From positions 31,030,330-31,094,329 of the forward strand of contig CM067566.1 in the NCBI GenBank assembly GCA_034336665.1: a stretch of 64,000 nucleotides of DNA, in the 5' to 3' direction. Position numbers and translations under genes: made by a program. This document shows, one piece after another, positions 1-12,892 of this stretch. Numbering within the stretch: position 1 is the stretch's first letter; every line of letters starts with the position of its first letter. The notes beneath the pieces were generated by a model. It was not told the origin of the DNA. It was given only the letters and a program-made list of their open reading frames with translations, and searched no databases. Source of the DNA: Luscinia megarhynchos (Eukaryota; Chordata; Aves; Passeriformes; Turdidae).

Positions 1-1042
1 AACATGGGAACCCTTCAAGGAATCTGATCCCCATGATCTTTTTTGAAAGATATTGTCAATCTTATTGATTGATCTTATTGATCTTAGTCTAAATTATTTT
101 AACCTCAGTGGTGTGCATAGTGTGAAGTGATCCTGACATATTTAGGCTGGAAAATCCAGGGCAGAAAAAAGTGTTTCTGCTATTCTTGATATTGAACTGA
201 TGCCTGCTGGATTTCATAGGTACATTAGGAGGAATCTACCTTTACTCTAGAATGATGTGAAATATTTCAATTCCTGTCAAAGACAGCTGGAGTTCTGTTT
301 CTGGTGGACACATTGAGCTCATGAAGGACCTTTATTTTGGGGTCTAGCAGTCATAATTCAAGTCTCCTATGTTTTCCCTTTCTGTAAACTGGAGAGATTT
401 TTAGGTTGTATTGAATTCGGTAATGAAACCAGCCAGTTACATTTGCTACATACTTTGAAATATAATTTTTCTCTGGCTGACTCAGGTTTGTCACAAACAT
501 ACTAATCCTAAAGGATTATTTGCAATTATTTCTACTTTTGCTGTAAAAAGTAAAAGAAGGCAGAAATTAGTTATCTGGGGTTTTTTTTCCTGTGATATCT
601 TCCAGTGTGATTTGTAATGATATAGGTGTTTTTATGTTAGCTGTGTTATTCTTCAAAGGAAGGTAGGGAGCAATGTTAAATAAGCTTTTGTTTAAACAGA
701 TACATTTTTTCTTAACAGTAGTGGAAGGAAAGAAAATAAGAAATGGCTGGCAAAGGACATTAAGGGCTGAAAATCAACATTACAAACCAGTAACTTGCAA
801 AAGAAAATTACCTTAAAACACACAAAAATCAACAGCATGGGCTATCAGCTCTGTGAACAGTGGGGCTTCCTTTATATAATCTGTTGATTTTACCATCCAC
901 TTACCAGCTAGCCTACCTTGAAGACAGTTGAAGTTGTGTTGTGAGGAAAGTTTGTCAAATATTCTTGCTATGGGTATTTTACAGACCTTTGGTCCCCCAT
1001 ATATACCTGCCCTTTCCAGCACCTGAAACCCCTATCTGTGTC
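1..1042. other. Unique AT-rich non-coding DNA
   Basis: I see no exon, RNA gene or recognisable transposon here. The stretch is AT-rich, CpG-poor and interrupted by stops in all frames. Two short overlapping frames on the - strand near 813-1153 have no recognisable protein character, and one runs into the CR1 scar that follows. It may be intergenic or intronic. Confidence 0.6.
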
Positions 1043-1094
1043 TGTGAGTGGGACCAGATGACCTCCAGCAGTATCTTCCAACCAGAATTTTACT
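1043..1094 (+). mobile_element. CR1 LINE 3'-end scar
   Basis: A block of about 50 bp reads as a decayed CR1 3' tail: GGGACCAGATGACCTCCAGC, then TATCTTCCAACC. This matches the family pattern 'GGACTAGATGATCTCCAGAGGTCCCTTCCAACC' in order and spacing. The terminal octamer repeats are not recognisable. CR1 elements are usually 5'-truncated, so a tail-only relic is expected. The left boundary is uncertain and homology could extend further upstream. Confidence 0.6.
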
Positions 1095-4000
1095 TGGGCT
1101 TTTTTTGGTAGTTCTTTCATTGCTGTCTTGAGGGATGCAAAAAATGCTGTCAAAAAAATCTGCTAACATTCCTCTTGCATGGAAAACTGGGCATGCAATT
1201 AACCAGACAGCCTGAACAATACTTTCAGCTGGTTATTATTGAGTAATTTGGGAAAGCCGTGAGAGTAACAAGGATGTTAAAACACATGATGTAGTAAATG
1301 TTGCATTAGACAGGCAGATAAGGACTGAAGTCCAGTGTGCAAAATGTTCAGGACTGTATCTTATGACATAGTTCAGTGGGGTTTTTTTTACTAGATTCTT
1401 CTAATGGCTTAAATATTGTTGCCCTTCAAGCAAAACTTTCATGATGAGTTTGAACATTGCTCCTGCAGACAAAAATACAGAATACTTCAGTCTTGAGTTT
1501 GTTTTGTTTTTTTTTACATTGAAGACTTCTGCTGCACTTTAGTTAGTTGTTTGTCCTGAGTGTTTTATGTATGAGGTGGAAGAGAGTGCACTATTTCAAT
1601 ATTTAGTGCTCATAAAATATTACCCTTCTAAAAAACTTAAGGAGTTCTGCTCAGTCTTCATGTTGAATTTTGTTTATTTGCATATATGTTGAAAGCTGGA
1701 AAGCATATAACCCTTGTACTGAAGACAAACCCTTTGTAGAATGGGAAATCTACCTATGTTTAATCAAGTTCGAAAACTGGGAAAATTTCTAGCAGTAATT
1801 TCATTGAAGTTTTTTATTTTAGTCCTCTCCATTTTTGCCTGCACTATGACTTTTTAAATGCAAACAAATGAACTTTTCAACTGCTACATATAAGGAAAAA
1901 TCTAATTATGTATATCCAGCCACCACTGCTGATGTCCATCAGCATATTTTTAGCAAGAAAATAGAGCAAAGCACTCAACATTCTACTTGACATACAAGAA
2001 ATTGTTAAAAGACAGTGGCTATTACAGCAAATGTAATAACTGAAGAAATACAAATGATTCTTGTTTCAAAATAAGACTCTCACAGAGATTTTTTTCAAGC
2101 AGGTATTCCAACTTTTTATATGCAAATATTGCATCAAATCTGTCATTATATAGGTATGGGCTGAATAGCATTACTATTACATTGCATTCCTACTGTGTGG
2201 TTCTAGTTTTCCTTAAGGTTGTTGTGATATTTTTAATTGGAAAAGACAGTTTTACTGAACCTAAGTACTTCTGAGAAATATGGATGCATGAGATACAAAG
2301 GGAGGACTCTTGCCTTATCAAACATTCAGGGGACAAGATGATTTCACCAAAAAATTGCCACCACTGTGGACGTAGCTCAGCATTGGAGGTCTCAGTTTAA
2401 GTGTAGGTGTAGGTAGCTCCATTCTACCACTCTGGTATAGGGATACATATGAGTAGTCTTTTTGAGAACAGTGTCATAATAAATTATGTTTGTTTGGGGT
2501 ATATTCCAAAAGCCATTTTGTAAAAACAGTACTTGAATTTAAAAGCTCATGAGATGCAATGGGAAGGAAATGAAAATTACCCCAAAAAAACTTGTGGCGG
2601 CTGAGTTTCCTGAAATGTACTCTCAAGGCTTGTCAGCCTAAGGTTACCTTAGATAATTCACTTTTTGCTTTATGCAAAGTACACTCGTGTTTCTAAGCAG
2701 ACTTTGTCTTGATGGTATGTTAAAGAACTAGCAATATTATCAAATTCTGACAGTTGTTGCTTAACAGTATAAATGTGTTATATTTTGCACCACAATGCAC
2801 TTAAACTGTAGTATAAAATTCTAGAGGTCAGCACTCTGAACGTGCAGTAAGTAACTTAAAGTTCCTTATGAGGATCATTATAAAGAAACGAATCTTTGTT
2901 TAAACTAGCATTACTTCATATCATCATCTGAAATTGCTATTCCACAGCTAAAAAATCTGCTAGTTTTCTGAAATATTACCTTCTGCAGGAAAATATTTCA
3001 GCTACTCTGGACTTGGAGCCCTTCAGTTAACTCTGTACTGTAATGTCATAATTTTTAAGGTCAGACTAATGTGTTCCCTTTGCCTGGCAACAAATTGGTA
3101 CTGAAGATTTAGATAACCTTCTTTGGCCAAAGGAAAACATAAATGTAGGAAATGTGAAGCTGTAGATACTGCTCTGGAAGGGTAGGGCAGGAGGGTTTAC
3201 TAGCTGGAGATTTGCCTAAAAGTCAAGTGGATTGAGGAGTGTGGCTGGAAGATTAAGTAGTGAAATACTATTATGTTTTACTGTATTCTCCAAGCTGAGG
3301 ATATCTGGCTGATTAATAAACACTGAGCTCATTCTAAACTGGGAGAAAATATTTTTTGAACAAAGGACATTTTATGGAGAGAAATTTTGGATGTTGTTGC
3401 TATCTTGATCCAAAATATCTCCCCTTTCACTGAGATTTGTGATTAAAGCTTTGAGGGATGGATGGTACCGGTTGGGTTAATATGTATGATGAAGTTAATA
3501 GAGCAAAGAAAGAAGGAGATTATATGCATCAATTACTGGGAAATGTACTGGAATGTAGAATGTAGATTCAAAGTATTCTTATATTAATTCTTCATAAATG
3601 GTTATATTAAGCATGACTCTTGTCCTTTTTATCATGCCACATGCTTGACTACCCTGAATTTCAATTAGCTAGTTGCATTACAAGCTTTAACTTCATAGTT
3701 TGTCCCAATTTTCTTCCTAAAGGACTAATTCTTTGTGTTTACTAAACTTTTCAAAGTTACCCTGTGCTCTTTATCATAAGTCAAACATCTCTGCTTCTGG
3801 CACTGTGTAGCTCTTTTATTCCAGCCTGAATGGTCTATGTACTCTCTCTCCTCCCATTTATTTAAATAAATGGGAGAGCTTTCTTTTCATCTGTGGTTTC
3901 TACACTACTATAATATTCCCTTTGGCTTTTTTAATTAACTTCAGAAGGCTAAACTTTTATCCACCAGTTCTTTGGCTATCTTTTTTTTTTCTCTTATTTG

Positions 4001-5828
4001 TCCTAAAATCTCTGGGAAAGCAGTATGAAAGCTGCACTACTGGTATTTGAGCAAAATATTTGCTATCTGTCCTTTTGCCTAGTGCTGATTTGAGTTTTAT
4101 AAATTGTACAGATCATGTCATCAGTTTTTCTAAAGCTAGTATAGATGGTCAGCATGGAAACTTCAGTTGCTGACTTCTATAGTGGTGAAGGCTTTCGAAA
4201 CTTCCTTTCATACAAAATTTTATTTTTAATTTTATTCTGAAAATCTAAGTTACTCTCCAAGAAAAGCCAGTAACATTTACAGGCCATATACAGTTGTAAA
4301 AGTTACCAACTATGGCTTGCCTATCCCATGCATCATATGTACAGTTGAACAAAATTATAAGAGTTCACGTAGCAGAGTAGTAGAATAATTCATAACAAAA
4401 AAAAAGCATTCTAGTTTCTGAAAAACTAAGGAGGTGGACTTTGACCTGCAGCTATTTTAGGTGTGTGTGAACACATGGGCTGAGATATCCTTGTCTAATC
4501 ATACTGGAGGTGATTTTCCAAGCACGGTCAAAAACTATTTCAGATAGTTCTTAGCTAGAATGGACAAATCCTAGAAAAAGAGCATAAAGGGTTTTAGCAA
4601 AACACTTGTTGTCTCAGATGTGGAGATGATAGTACCCAAGACCAGAAGTCACATTCTGAATGGAAAATTACTCTTTTTTGATAAAGCTGATTTTTGTTAG
4701 TGTCTCAGCTCTTAAAATAATCCTGGAAAACAATGGGAACCAGAGCACTGTTGCAAAATTGATTTGGATGTACTCTGCCAAGTATAGCAAATATATTACA
4801 AAGATAACCAAAAGTCAAAGCAGAAGGCTCACATTTATTAATCCAGTTCTTTTTGTTAAAAATACCTTTAAAAAAAATCTAGACCCCCAAAGATAAAGAT
4901 ATGGAAGGCACTAATCTCTTTATCCTACTTACATTTATAAAATACCAGCTTTTGTAGTTTCTCCATGAAGGGTAGACTTTTTTTTAGTACAGCACTGAAC
5001 TTTTTGACAGTTTTAATTAAGGCAATAGAGTAGACTGATTCTCAATAGTCCACTTCAACATAGACTGAAATTCTGTGGTGGAGAGACAAAGACCCCAGCC
5101 TTGAGAGAGAAATCGGTATTTGACCAGCTCAGATCCCTGTACTAAGGATGCTGACAGGAAAGTAGGAAGTACTGACATCACTCTGTTCAGACAATCCTTT
5201 TTATGGATTCAGTTAAACACTGGAGAGAGCCTGTTTTTATTTAGGGTAGTATGAATTTTAGTGTTAGAACAGAAACATTTATACAATTTGTAAACTAGAG
5301 ATTTTTGTGGCAGGCGAGTTTAGAAACTGTTCAATTGGACCAGATTCAAACTTTAGAGCAAAACTTCACTAAATTAACATTAACAAAAAGGTAAGTTTTT
5401 GCCTGTAATGACAATGCAATTCCTGTGTGCACCAAACTGACCTTTAAGCATATCTTCCACTAGCTGCAAGTACACAACATCTGAGAATTGATAAGCTGTG
5501 GACTTAGAACTGGTGGTAGTTGTCTTTGATGCTCTTAATCAATGACTTCAAGAAAATCAGGCTTTAATTCTGAGAGAATTCAGAAATAGAGTGTATTTCT
5601 TTTTCTCCCCATCATTCCTAGTTTTGTACTTTCTGCCACCCTAACAAAAAGGGGATCTTGCCTGCTTTTTATCGTTATGGGGGATTATGTCTTTATGTCT
5701 ATTTATGGGGGGTTTTCAGTCATTTTTCTTCAATATTTGGCAGGATATCCCACTTCTTTACAGTCCTGTGTACTTATATTGTTCCATATCTTGGATTGTA
5801 ACTCTAATGCCTCCAAAATGCAACTACA
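1095..5828. other. Unique AT-rich non-coding DNA
   Basis: This stretch holds no recognisable exon or transposon. It contains a perfect 26 bp palindrome at 3851-3876 (listed separately), scattered T and A tracts, and a 78-codon frame at 4660-4896 whose lysine-, isoleucine- and asparagine-rich translation is what AT-rich DNA gives by chance. Confidence 0.6.
3851..3876. repeat. Perfect 26 bp palindrome
   Basis: The sequence runs CTCCCATTTATTT and then its exact reverse complement with no spacer. The arms are 13 bp and symmetry stops at the next base on each side. The ends are GC-containing (CTCCC/GGGAG), so this is not merely an AT run. It could form a hairpin in single-stranded DNA or RNA, or a symmetrical protein site. 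No transposon terminal repeat or target-site duplication is visible around it. Confidence 0.85.
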
Positions 5829-6720
5829 TTGATGATCTGGACAAGGGATAAAGTGCACCCTCAGTCAGTTTGCAGACATCACTAAGTTGTTGGGAATGTT
5901 GATCTGCTGGAAGGTATGGAGGCTCTGCAGAGGGATGTGGGCAGGTTGGATCAATGGGCTGAGGCCAGTGGTAGGAGGCTGAGTCAGGCCAAGTGCCAGG
6001 TCCTGCATTTGGATCACAATAACCCCTGCAGCACTACAGGCTGAGGGCAGAGTGGATGGAAAGTCTTGAATCAGAGCCTGGACCTGCAGGTGCTGGTTGA
6101 CAGCAGCTGAACAGGAGCCAGCTGTGCCCAGGTGGCCAAGAAGGCCAATGGCATCCTGGATCACATCAAAAATAGTGTGGCAGCAGGACCAGGGCAGTGA
6201 TTGTCCCTCTGTACTCAGCACTGATGAGGCCACATCTCAGTGCTGTGTCCAGTTCTGGGCCCCTCACTACAAGAAAGATATTGAGGTGATGGAGGGAGTC
6301 CAGGGAAGGGGAATGAAGGGTGAAGAGTGTAGAGAGTGAGTTGTGGGAAGGGGCTGAGCAAGCTGGGGGCTTTTAGCCTGGAGAGAAGGAGGAGACCTTA
6401 TTGCTCACCACAACCACCTGAAAAGAGCTTGTAGCCAGGTGGGAGCCAGCTTCTTCTCCCAGACAGCAAGTGCCAGAGGACATGGCTTCCAGATGCACTT
6501 TGGGAGGTTGAGATCAGACAGCAGGGAAGAATTCCTTCACAGAAAGCTGTAAAGCATTGGAATGGACCACCCAGGAAAATGCTGGAGTCACCATCCCTGG
6601 AAGTGTTCAAGAAACAGCTGGATGTGGCACTTAGTGCCATGGCCTAGTAGACAAGGTGGCAATTGTTCCAAGGTTGGACACAATGATCTTGGAGATCTAT
6701 TCCAACCTAAATGATTCTAT
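5829..6720 (+). mobile_element. CR1 LINE, 5'-truncated, ORF2 end plus 3' UTR
   Basis: This is the largest transposon in the window. It is a 5'-truncated CR1 non-LTR retrotransposon. It begins inside the reverse transcriptase, where one frame around 5858-5900 still reads TLSQFADITKLLG, a decayed version of the RT active-site block FADDTKL: the second catalytic aspartate is replaced by isoleucine. It then follows the CR1 order: the GTGAGGCCACATCT-like block (6228-6240), 'TGTGTCCAGTTCTGGGC' (6244-6260), 'TTTAGCCTGGAGAGAAG' (6371-6387), 'GGAGTCACCATCCCTGGAAG' and the tail 'TTCCAACCTAAATGATTCTAT' ending at 6720. Frameshifts and stops break the ORF, so it is dead. Short open frames read from either strand here are shadows of the element. 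Confidence 0.93.
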
Positions 6721-9619
6721 ACATAGTTTTATTTACACTTTTGATGGTCGTGTTATGTAATTACATAAAATTATTTTGTTTGGCTGCATCGTAAGTTACA
6801 AGGTATTTGTGTGCTGTTAGCTGTGGTTTCTGTAAAATTAACAATTACTTGCCTGAAACACAAATATATCCAGATTACATGTATTTACAGATATCATAGC
6901 CCTGTGCTTTTAGTTATACAGGGAGAAAAAAAAATCTGTATATTGAATGTAAGAATTCAATTAATTTGAATCTTATCCTGATAGTACTCAAGAGGAGAGC
7001 ACTTCTCTCATAAAATGAGGGTGAATTAAATAAAGTTTTAATGCAGTCAAATCACAAACTCAGATGAAGAGGAAAAATTACTAAAACCATCAAGAAAAAT
7101 ATTCACTTGATAGGTTGACAAGAAAGTGGATCAGGACTTTTGATGAATAGTTGATGAATAATGACCAGAACATGAACTCCCTGCATAATGTTGTTAAAAG
7201 CTTCATCTCCTTTTAAGTTCTGATAATAGCAGATGGGTTTACTTCTGTGTTTGCAAAGACCTACATTTTCTGAAAGAACTGAAGTGTGAAGAGGTAGCTC
7301 CATGAGGGTTTTTAAGTCTACTGCTAAACTGAGAAATAAGATAAAGCTCTATCTAATCCAGAGCCTGTAAATAATATCTAGGCTCAAGGAATTTTTATAC
7401 ATATATGGGCTATGAAGCTACATACATATCAAAATAATGTGAAAATTCCTGATAGTGGTGTCATCAACAATGTAGATATCAAATTGTCTATCATGAAGAA
7501 AATGTTAAGTCATGTTTAGATGTCTTTCTTATTAGCTGTGGACCAGATGCTTATGCTGCTGGCAAGAGGAAACTTAAACTCAAGACTAAATTATGATTTA
7601 TTTACATACATACAAAGTCTTATCATAGTAACAATGCCTGTTTTATATCACATGTATAATGAGATAATGCAAAAATTCAGTGAATTGAAGGTTAAATTCC
7701 CCTTTCTAAATATTTTGGCAGCAAGTGCCTCTGCATCCTCAATTCTGACATAGAATTGTAAGTGAAACAGTCAGCAAAACTGTGGGATGTCTTAATCCTT
7801 CTTTTGCAGTTATTAGAAATGTGACCGTAGTGTCAAACATAATGAAACTTGAAGGTGGCTATAATTTTCAAAATTATGCTTCCATTTACTTTTGTTTGCA
7901 ATTGATAACTGAAAAAAAAAAACTTTATAGCTGCTTATGCAAGTATTAGCTAATGAATTTTATTAGATAGAAATAGGGACAAACATGCATATATTTGACT
8001 GCTTTTCTATACTTTTCTACATGTAGCACCTACTGGATATAATGTGCTATATAATTCAGAAAGTTTACATAAAGATAGAACAATCCTTAAGATATCTTCC
8101 ACATGGGCAGCTCAGAAGAGAAAATTATTTTTTATTGTGCTTTAGATTTTAAGTATTAAAATAAAATAAAAAATTAAAAATGTAAGTAGTCATAGGTGTT
8201 TCATGAGACTTGTAAACACCTTGACATCTCCATACTGCTTCTCCTAACATGTAGCAGTTTAGAATTCTGGTCCTGTGATACTAAAATCCATGACCTTAGA
8301 ACTGTCTTGACAGCTTGTAATTGACAAGGTCAGCTAAATTTTGCCTATTTGACCAGTCAATTAGACATAGTTGATTTAATCAAACTTCATCCTGAGGTTG
8401 TTATTTGTTCTTCACACTATTATGGAGTACAGTAAATGATGTGCACAGAAATTTTCTTTGTCTTATCAATACTGTCATTTCAGAAATCCCACCAATGCTG
8501 CAATGAAATTTGAAAAATGGCTTAACTTTTCTACTCCAGTGCCTGTTCAGGAATACTGGATATGTAAGACTATATCCTGAAGAAGGATGTAAATCAGGCT
8601 TTTTCTTGAAGCTGTGATTTCTCTGATAAAGCAGTGTTTTTTCTACACTGTTATAAAGAATCACTTACCAAACCCCTTGATCATAGACATAGAAATTCTT
8701 AACTTCTAGGATAAACTGGATTTTATTAAGGCAGGTTCTGTCCCCTGTATACAGATCAATATAATTATCTACACAAGGAGAACAGCCTTTCTAGGTCAGT
8801 TTTTCACTCAACAGATCCAATAATAGAAGCATTTGCTGTGTCCTTGTTCTATCTAGGCCTGAGGAAAGGCAGCCTTGCCTTAGCTTGTAACACAAATGAG
8901 GTGCATCAGGAGGGTGAGCAAAACAAGACAGACCTTGAAACCCAAACAGACAGTGTGTCTTAAATCTTTCTAAGCACATACTGAAGTCAATTCTACAGTG
9001 TGTGCTAGAATAGACACTTATCAGCCAAAGAATAGTGTGGTTTTCTACAGGGAGGAAGAGCTACCCAAGGGACAGCACAGAGGGCAGGACTGTACTTGAT
9101 TCCCTGCTCTTCTGAGCAGGGAAAAATTGCATGTTTATAACATAGGTTTTTCTGGCACTGGTCATTTAACTAATTTCAGTTGAATAATAGAACTTTTCCT
9201 TCTTGTATAGCAGCATGATAAAATATCGGGAAATTAAAGAACTTGACTCAGTCTCCCCTCACCTTCAGCTTTTGTTCCCTGTTTTGTCTTATCGAATACT
9301 CTAATTGTTGAGGTTTGACTTCTGCAAGACAAGTTCTCCTTTCTGTGCTCAGGAAGAGGCCCTTTCATGTTTGCACAGGCCAGTGAAGGAACAAGAGCAA
9401 GGGAACTTACCTGGAAGGGCCAGTGTCAGGTTTCAATCTGATTGAAGGGCTCTGTGCATACTGTAGCCTTGAGAGAATGCACACAGCAAGCAGGAGTGTC
9501 CCAGAGCTTGTCTGAGCTGCTCTATGTGGGCTGACATCTCAGAAGGCAGTGCTACTGTGCTGCACTTTGGGACTCAAATATCTGTGTGTATCAGAGCAAG
9601 CCAGCTGTCTCTAGCCCCA
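6721..9619. other. Unique AT-rich non-coding DNA
   Basis: No exon or known repeat is recognisable. There is a very AT-rich low-complexity patch at about 8126-8183. Several open frames of 60-90 codons occur on both strands without protein-like features. Confidence 0.6.
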
Positions 9620-9846
9620 AGCTCATATGCATGTAATTCTGTCTGAACACAAGAAATCTTGTGTAGTGAGAGTGATAAAACACTGGAAAAGACTGCCCAT
9701 AGAGGCTGAAAATCTCCATCCTTGTAACTGTTAGACCCAACTGGCTCAGACCAGAAAAAGCCTGCTCTGGCTGATCCCACTTGAGCAGGCTCTGCTCTGG
9801 ATCAGCTCCTAAAGTCCCTTCCAATCTCACTGCTGTTGTGATTATG
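9620..9846 (+). mobile_element. CR1 LINE 3' fragment
   Basis: A CR1 3' end from a different subfamily than the copy at 5.8 kb. It contains the aligned blocks 'GAGAGTGATAAAACACTGG', 'GACTGCCCATAGAGG', 'CCTGCTCTGG', 'CTGCTCTGGATCAGCTCC' and 'AAAGTCCCTTCCAATCTCAC', ending near a decayed 'TTGTGATTAT' terminal repeat. Divergence is high, so insertion is old. The 68- and 79-codon frames read from the opposite strand here come from the element and are not genes. Confidence 0.8.
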
Positions 9847-10939
9847 TGAATATGTTATAGAGATCTTTGGGGTTGAAGAAAGAGTGCAAAACAACTAAAA
9901 AATAATGCAATGCATTAAAGAAGTGCAGTTATTTCATCTAGTTGCTCCTGTAGTTGCTTTTGCTCAAAATCTTAGTAGTGGTAGAAACAAAATTAGTACA
10001 GCTGATGTGAGAATAAAGTGAATAGTCCAGTATCTTCATCTGGGGATGAATTATCTGGTTATATGTGACACTTTTTTAAACACAAAACATCACTGTATCT
10101 GCAATACTCCTAGGCATTGCAGGAAAATTTCTACACCGACTTTTCATATTATGTTGGAATTTTGCAACTTAAAGATATCAAAGTTGATCCTTACAACATT
10201 AAGGAATGTAATGTACTTTTAGAATTTTAATAGGAGAGTATGCTCCTGGTAAATTTTTTTCAGCTCAAATTGTGGGCTTACTGAGATAATATTCAACAGC
10301 AAAACTGTTGCTATTGAACAGAAAACTATATTAAACCACTCTTCAGTATTACAGTCTTTAGAGCTCATGTTTTCAAATCATCTTGTCTAGCTATTTCTAT
10401 CTATTTCAGTGCATATGAGTGTCAAGCAAGTACTGTCTGTGTTGTCTCCTGTTTCCAAAGGCAATTATGGAATTTGTGCAACAAATTTTAAAATGTAATA
10501 CTAATACGTATTTTTGACAACGTGTTTGATATATTATGTTAGCTCTTCTAAATAGCACTGTGTGCCTGTTGGGAAAGGCACAAATCATTTGTTTTGTATG
10601 ATAACAAGCATGTTCTTAGTACTTGGTGATCTGAATAAATCACAATTTGAATAATCTTTAAGGACTTGTGTATAGAATAGTTGGCAAGAGTGTTACGTTC
10701 AAGCTTAAATTATTTTTGAGCACTTGTGAGGATAGAAATAAATAATTTACCTTCTGTACAGCAAATGTGCTCAGCACAACAACTGCACTCTTTAAGTAGT
10801 TCCTAATTTTACAAAATACAATTTTAGAGGTATTTATATGTTAATAAAGGTAGCTGGGTATATATGTCTCTGAGGTGGCCCTGCTGCTATACTTAGGAAA
10901 TGCTTTCTCCTGGAAATATAGTCTAGATTTCTGCCACTG

Positions 10940-10959
10940 AGTAATTATGCATAATTACT
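10940..10959. repeat. Perfect 20 bp palindrome with TAATTA cores
   Basis: AGTAATTATG is followed directly by CATAATTACT, its exact reverse complement. Each arm carries a TAATTA homeodomain-type core and the centre is ATGCAT. This can be seen directly. Any binding by a homeodomain or POU dimer is inference. Confidence 0.8.
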
Positions 10960-11240
10960 TTAACTCCCAACTGTTTTTCTTGCCTAGTCTATCCTTTAAA
11001 GAATAGCACTTCTCAGTTCCCAAAAGATGAAGTGTAACAGCTTACATACAAGCAGTAATTCCTGTGTGGAGTCTTAGGTTTCTGTAAGAGCTAGAAAGGA
11101 AATACTGGTGTGTAAAAAATGGAGGGACATAAGTATTCTCATGCCTTCCAGGTTTTTCCTGTCATCACTTTTTTTCTCTTGGGCTGGCATCTCCTAATGT
11201 ATAAGGCCTGATTATATTGCTTGGCTGTGACAGCTTTAAA

Positions 11241-11296
11241 AGTATAAAAACTGATTATAAAAATCAGTAGTATAAAAACCAAACTAAATTTGGTTT
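11241..11296. repeat. Two adjacent hairpins between direct repeats
   Basis: The direct repeat AGTATAAAAAC occurs at 11241-11251 and 11269-11279. Hairpin 1 (11250-11268) has arms ACTGATT/AATCAGT with a 5 nt loop. Hairpin 2 (11276-11296) has arms AAACCAAA/TTTGGTTT with a 5 nt loop. The loops are AT-only. No known element is recognised, and the arms are short enough that chance cannot be excluded. Confidence 0.6.
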
Positions 11297-11897
11297 AACT
11301 CTGGTAAATTTCCAAAACTTTTAAATAAAATAGCTACATACCACATGCCATCCATATTCCTGCTCCTAATGAGGTGAAAACAGTTCTTCAGGATTTACCA
11401 GAAGTGGGATTTTCTGTACTTGTCATCTGAACAAATATAGCTAAAGACTGAATTATTCAATAGTACTATGTGTGTTTCATTTAGGAAAGCTCTGCTTTGA
11501 ATCCTAAATGCTTTAGCAAGGTCATAATAGGTTTTGAAAATGCAATTATCGAATGTTGTTTCTGTTTGAGAGTGGCTGAAATGGTTTCCCTGTGAGGCAG
11601 CTACTTTTATTGTGTTTGTTCATATTCCTGCACAGATTGCATACAGGCTCTTGCACACACTTGCACACTCAAGTGAGAATACTGACTGCACATACTCTAC
11701 TCTCCATGGCCTGGGAGTAGGCAGGTGCTTGCTTAAACCCAGTACTTCCCCTGAGATGCTTCTTTACACCCATTTATCTGAAGTAGCAGCTTTATTTCCA
11801 CAGTTCAGAGAATTCAGATAACCTTTCATTGCTACTGTCCATGCTGATTAGTGTAGCTAATTGAAATTTGTGTTAGTGACTTGAGCTTACTTTTCAC

Positions 11898-11915
11898 AAA
11901 AAAAAAAAAAAAAAA
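11898..11915 (+). repeat. Poly(A) tract, 18 bp
   Basis: An uninterrupted run of 18 A residues. The flanks do not resemble a retroposed cDNA or SINE, so I treat it as a mononucleotide microsatellite. Confidence 0.9.
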
Positions 11916-12754
11916 TCCTGTTCTCAGTTCATTAATCAGCTATGTCAGTTTAATGTTTTAAATTTTGAACTCAAAAGCCCCAAAGCCTCGGTAGTAAATA
12001 CTTGTAGTCTAATAGCACTTTTGTTGAAAGAAAAGGACTTTTTGTACTTTGTGGTGAATCTTAAAATGAGACCTAGAAAATCTGACAAAATCCTAAGAAA
12101 CAAATCACTTGTAAAACTGAGTTTTGAGCTGCTCAGCTAGAGTTATTGGTAGTATAATTAATTCCAAGGTTATATTTCCTTTCTGCTGTATTTTGTTTTA
12201 ATTAAAAGGAACTGTATAGTAAAAGATATCAGATATGTACTGAAGCCTTTCAAGTGCTTTAAGGTTTGCCTATTCCCTGTGGAGTTGCCTGTTCTTATGT
12301 GAATCTGGTCGCTCCCTCTGATACATAGATCACAGGCTGGAATGAACTTTGTGCTGCTTCCAGTAGGGATTCCTCAGAGAACACCTATTTCCAGGCTGGC
12401 TGTCACTCTGCATGTACTTACCATAGGAACTGGGTTTATGTGCAGTTTTATGTTACTGAGCTGTTGAGTGAAACCATCTAGTTATCCAATGTCTTGTATT
12501 TCAGCTCAATATAGCATTTTTCACAAACTTGTGTTGAATCCCAAACTGTGCTCTTGTGGAATGATTGATGTGTAGTGCAAGCTAAAGGATGTCTTGTAGG
12601 ATCAGTGAGATAAGCAGATTAATCTCTAGCCTGACCAAGCAAAACTTACTGAGACTGAACTGGTGGACTTAGGTTCAGACCATGCTAGTACCAAGGCGAT
12701 TCTTTTTATAAGCTTGCAGTATGCAATCTTAACTTATTTTCTCTACTGACTGAG

Positions 12755-12892
12755 GACCAGGGGCAACTGGCAGCCACAAAGAATACCAGGATTTTTCTCA
12801 AGGGTATGGTTGTGATTATATTGGTATGGGCTGACAATTGGACTAGATAACTTTAAAGGTTTCTTCAAGTTGATTCAGTGATTCTGTGTGAT
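12755..12892 (+). mobile_element. CR1 LINE 3' fragment
   Basis: The right part (about 12,830-12,892) is a clear CR1 tail: 'TTGGACTAGATAACTTTAAA' then 'GTTTCTTCAAGTTGATTCAG' and 'TGATTCTGTG'. The left part (12,755-12,829) shows only loose CR1 resemblance, so the left boundary is approximate. Confidence 0.75.

Larger units (their letters stand above)
9847..12754. other. Unique AT-rich non-coding DNA with palindromes
   Basis: No exon was recognised. The stretch is notable for a 20 bp perfect palindrome at 10940-10959, a pair of adjacent hairpins at 11250-11296 and an 18 bp A run at 11898-11915, each listed separately. Confidence 0.6.

Noticed and set aside
6097..6339. 80-codon + frame and neighbouring frames at 5865-6640
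   Set aside because: All lie inside the dead CR1 element.
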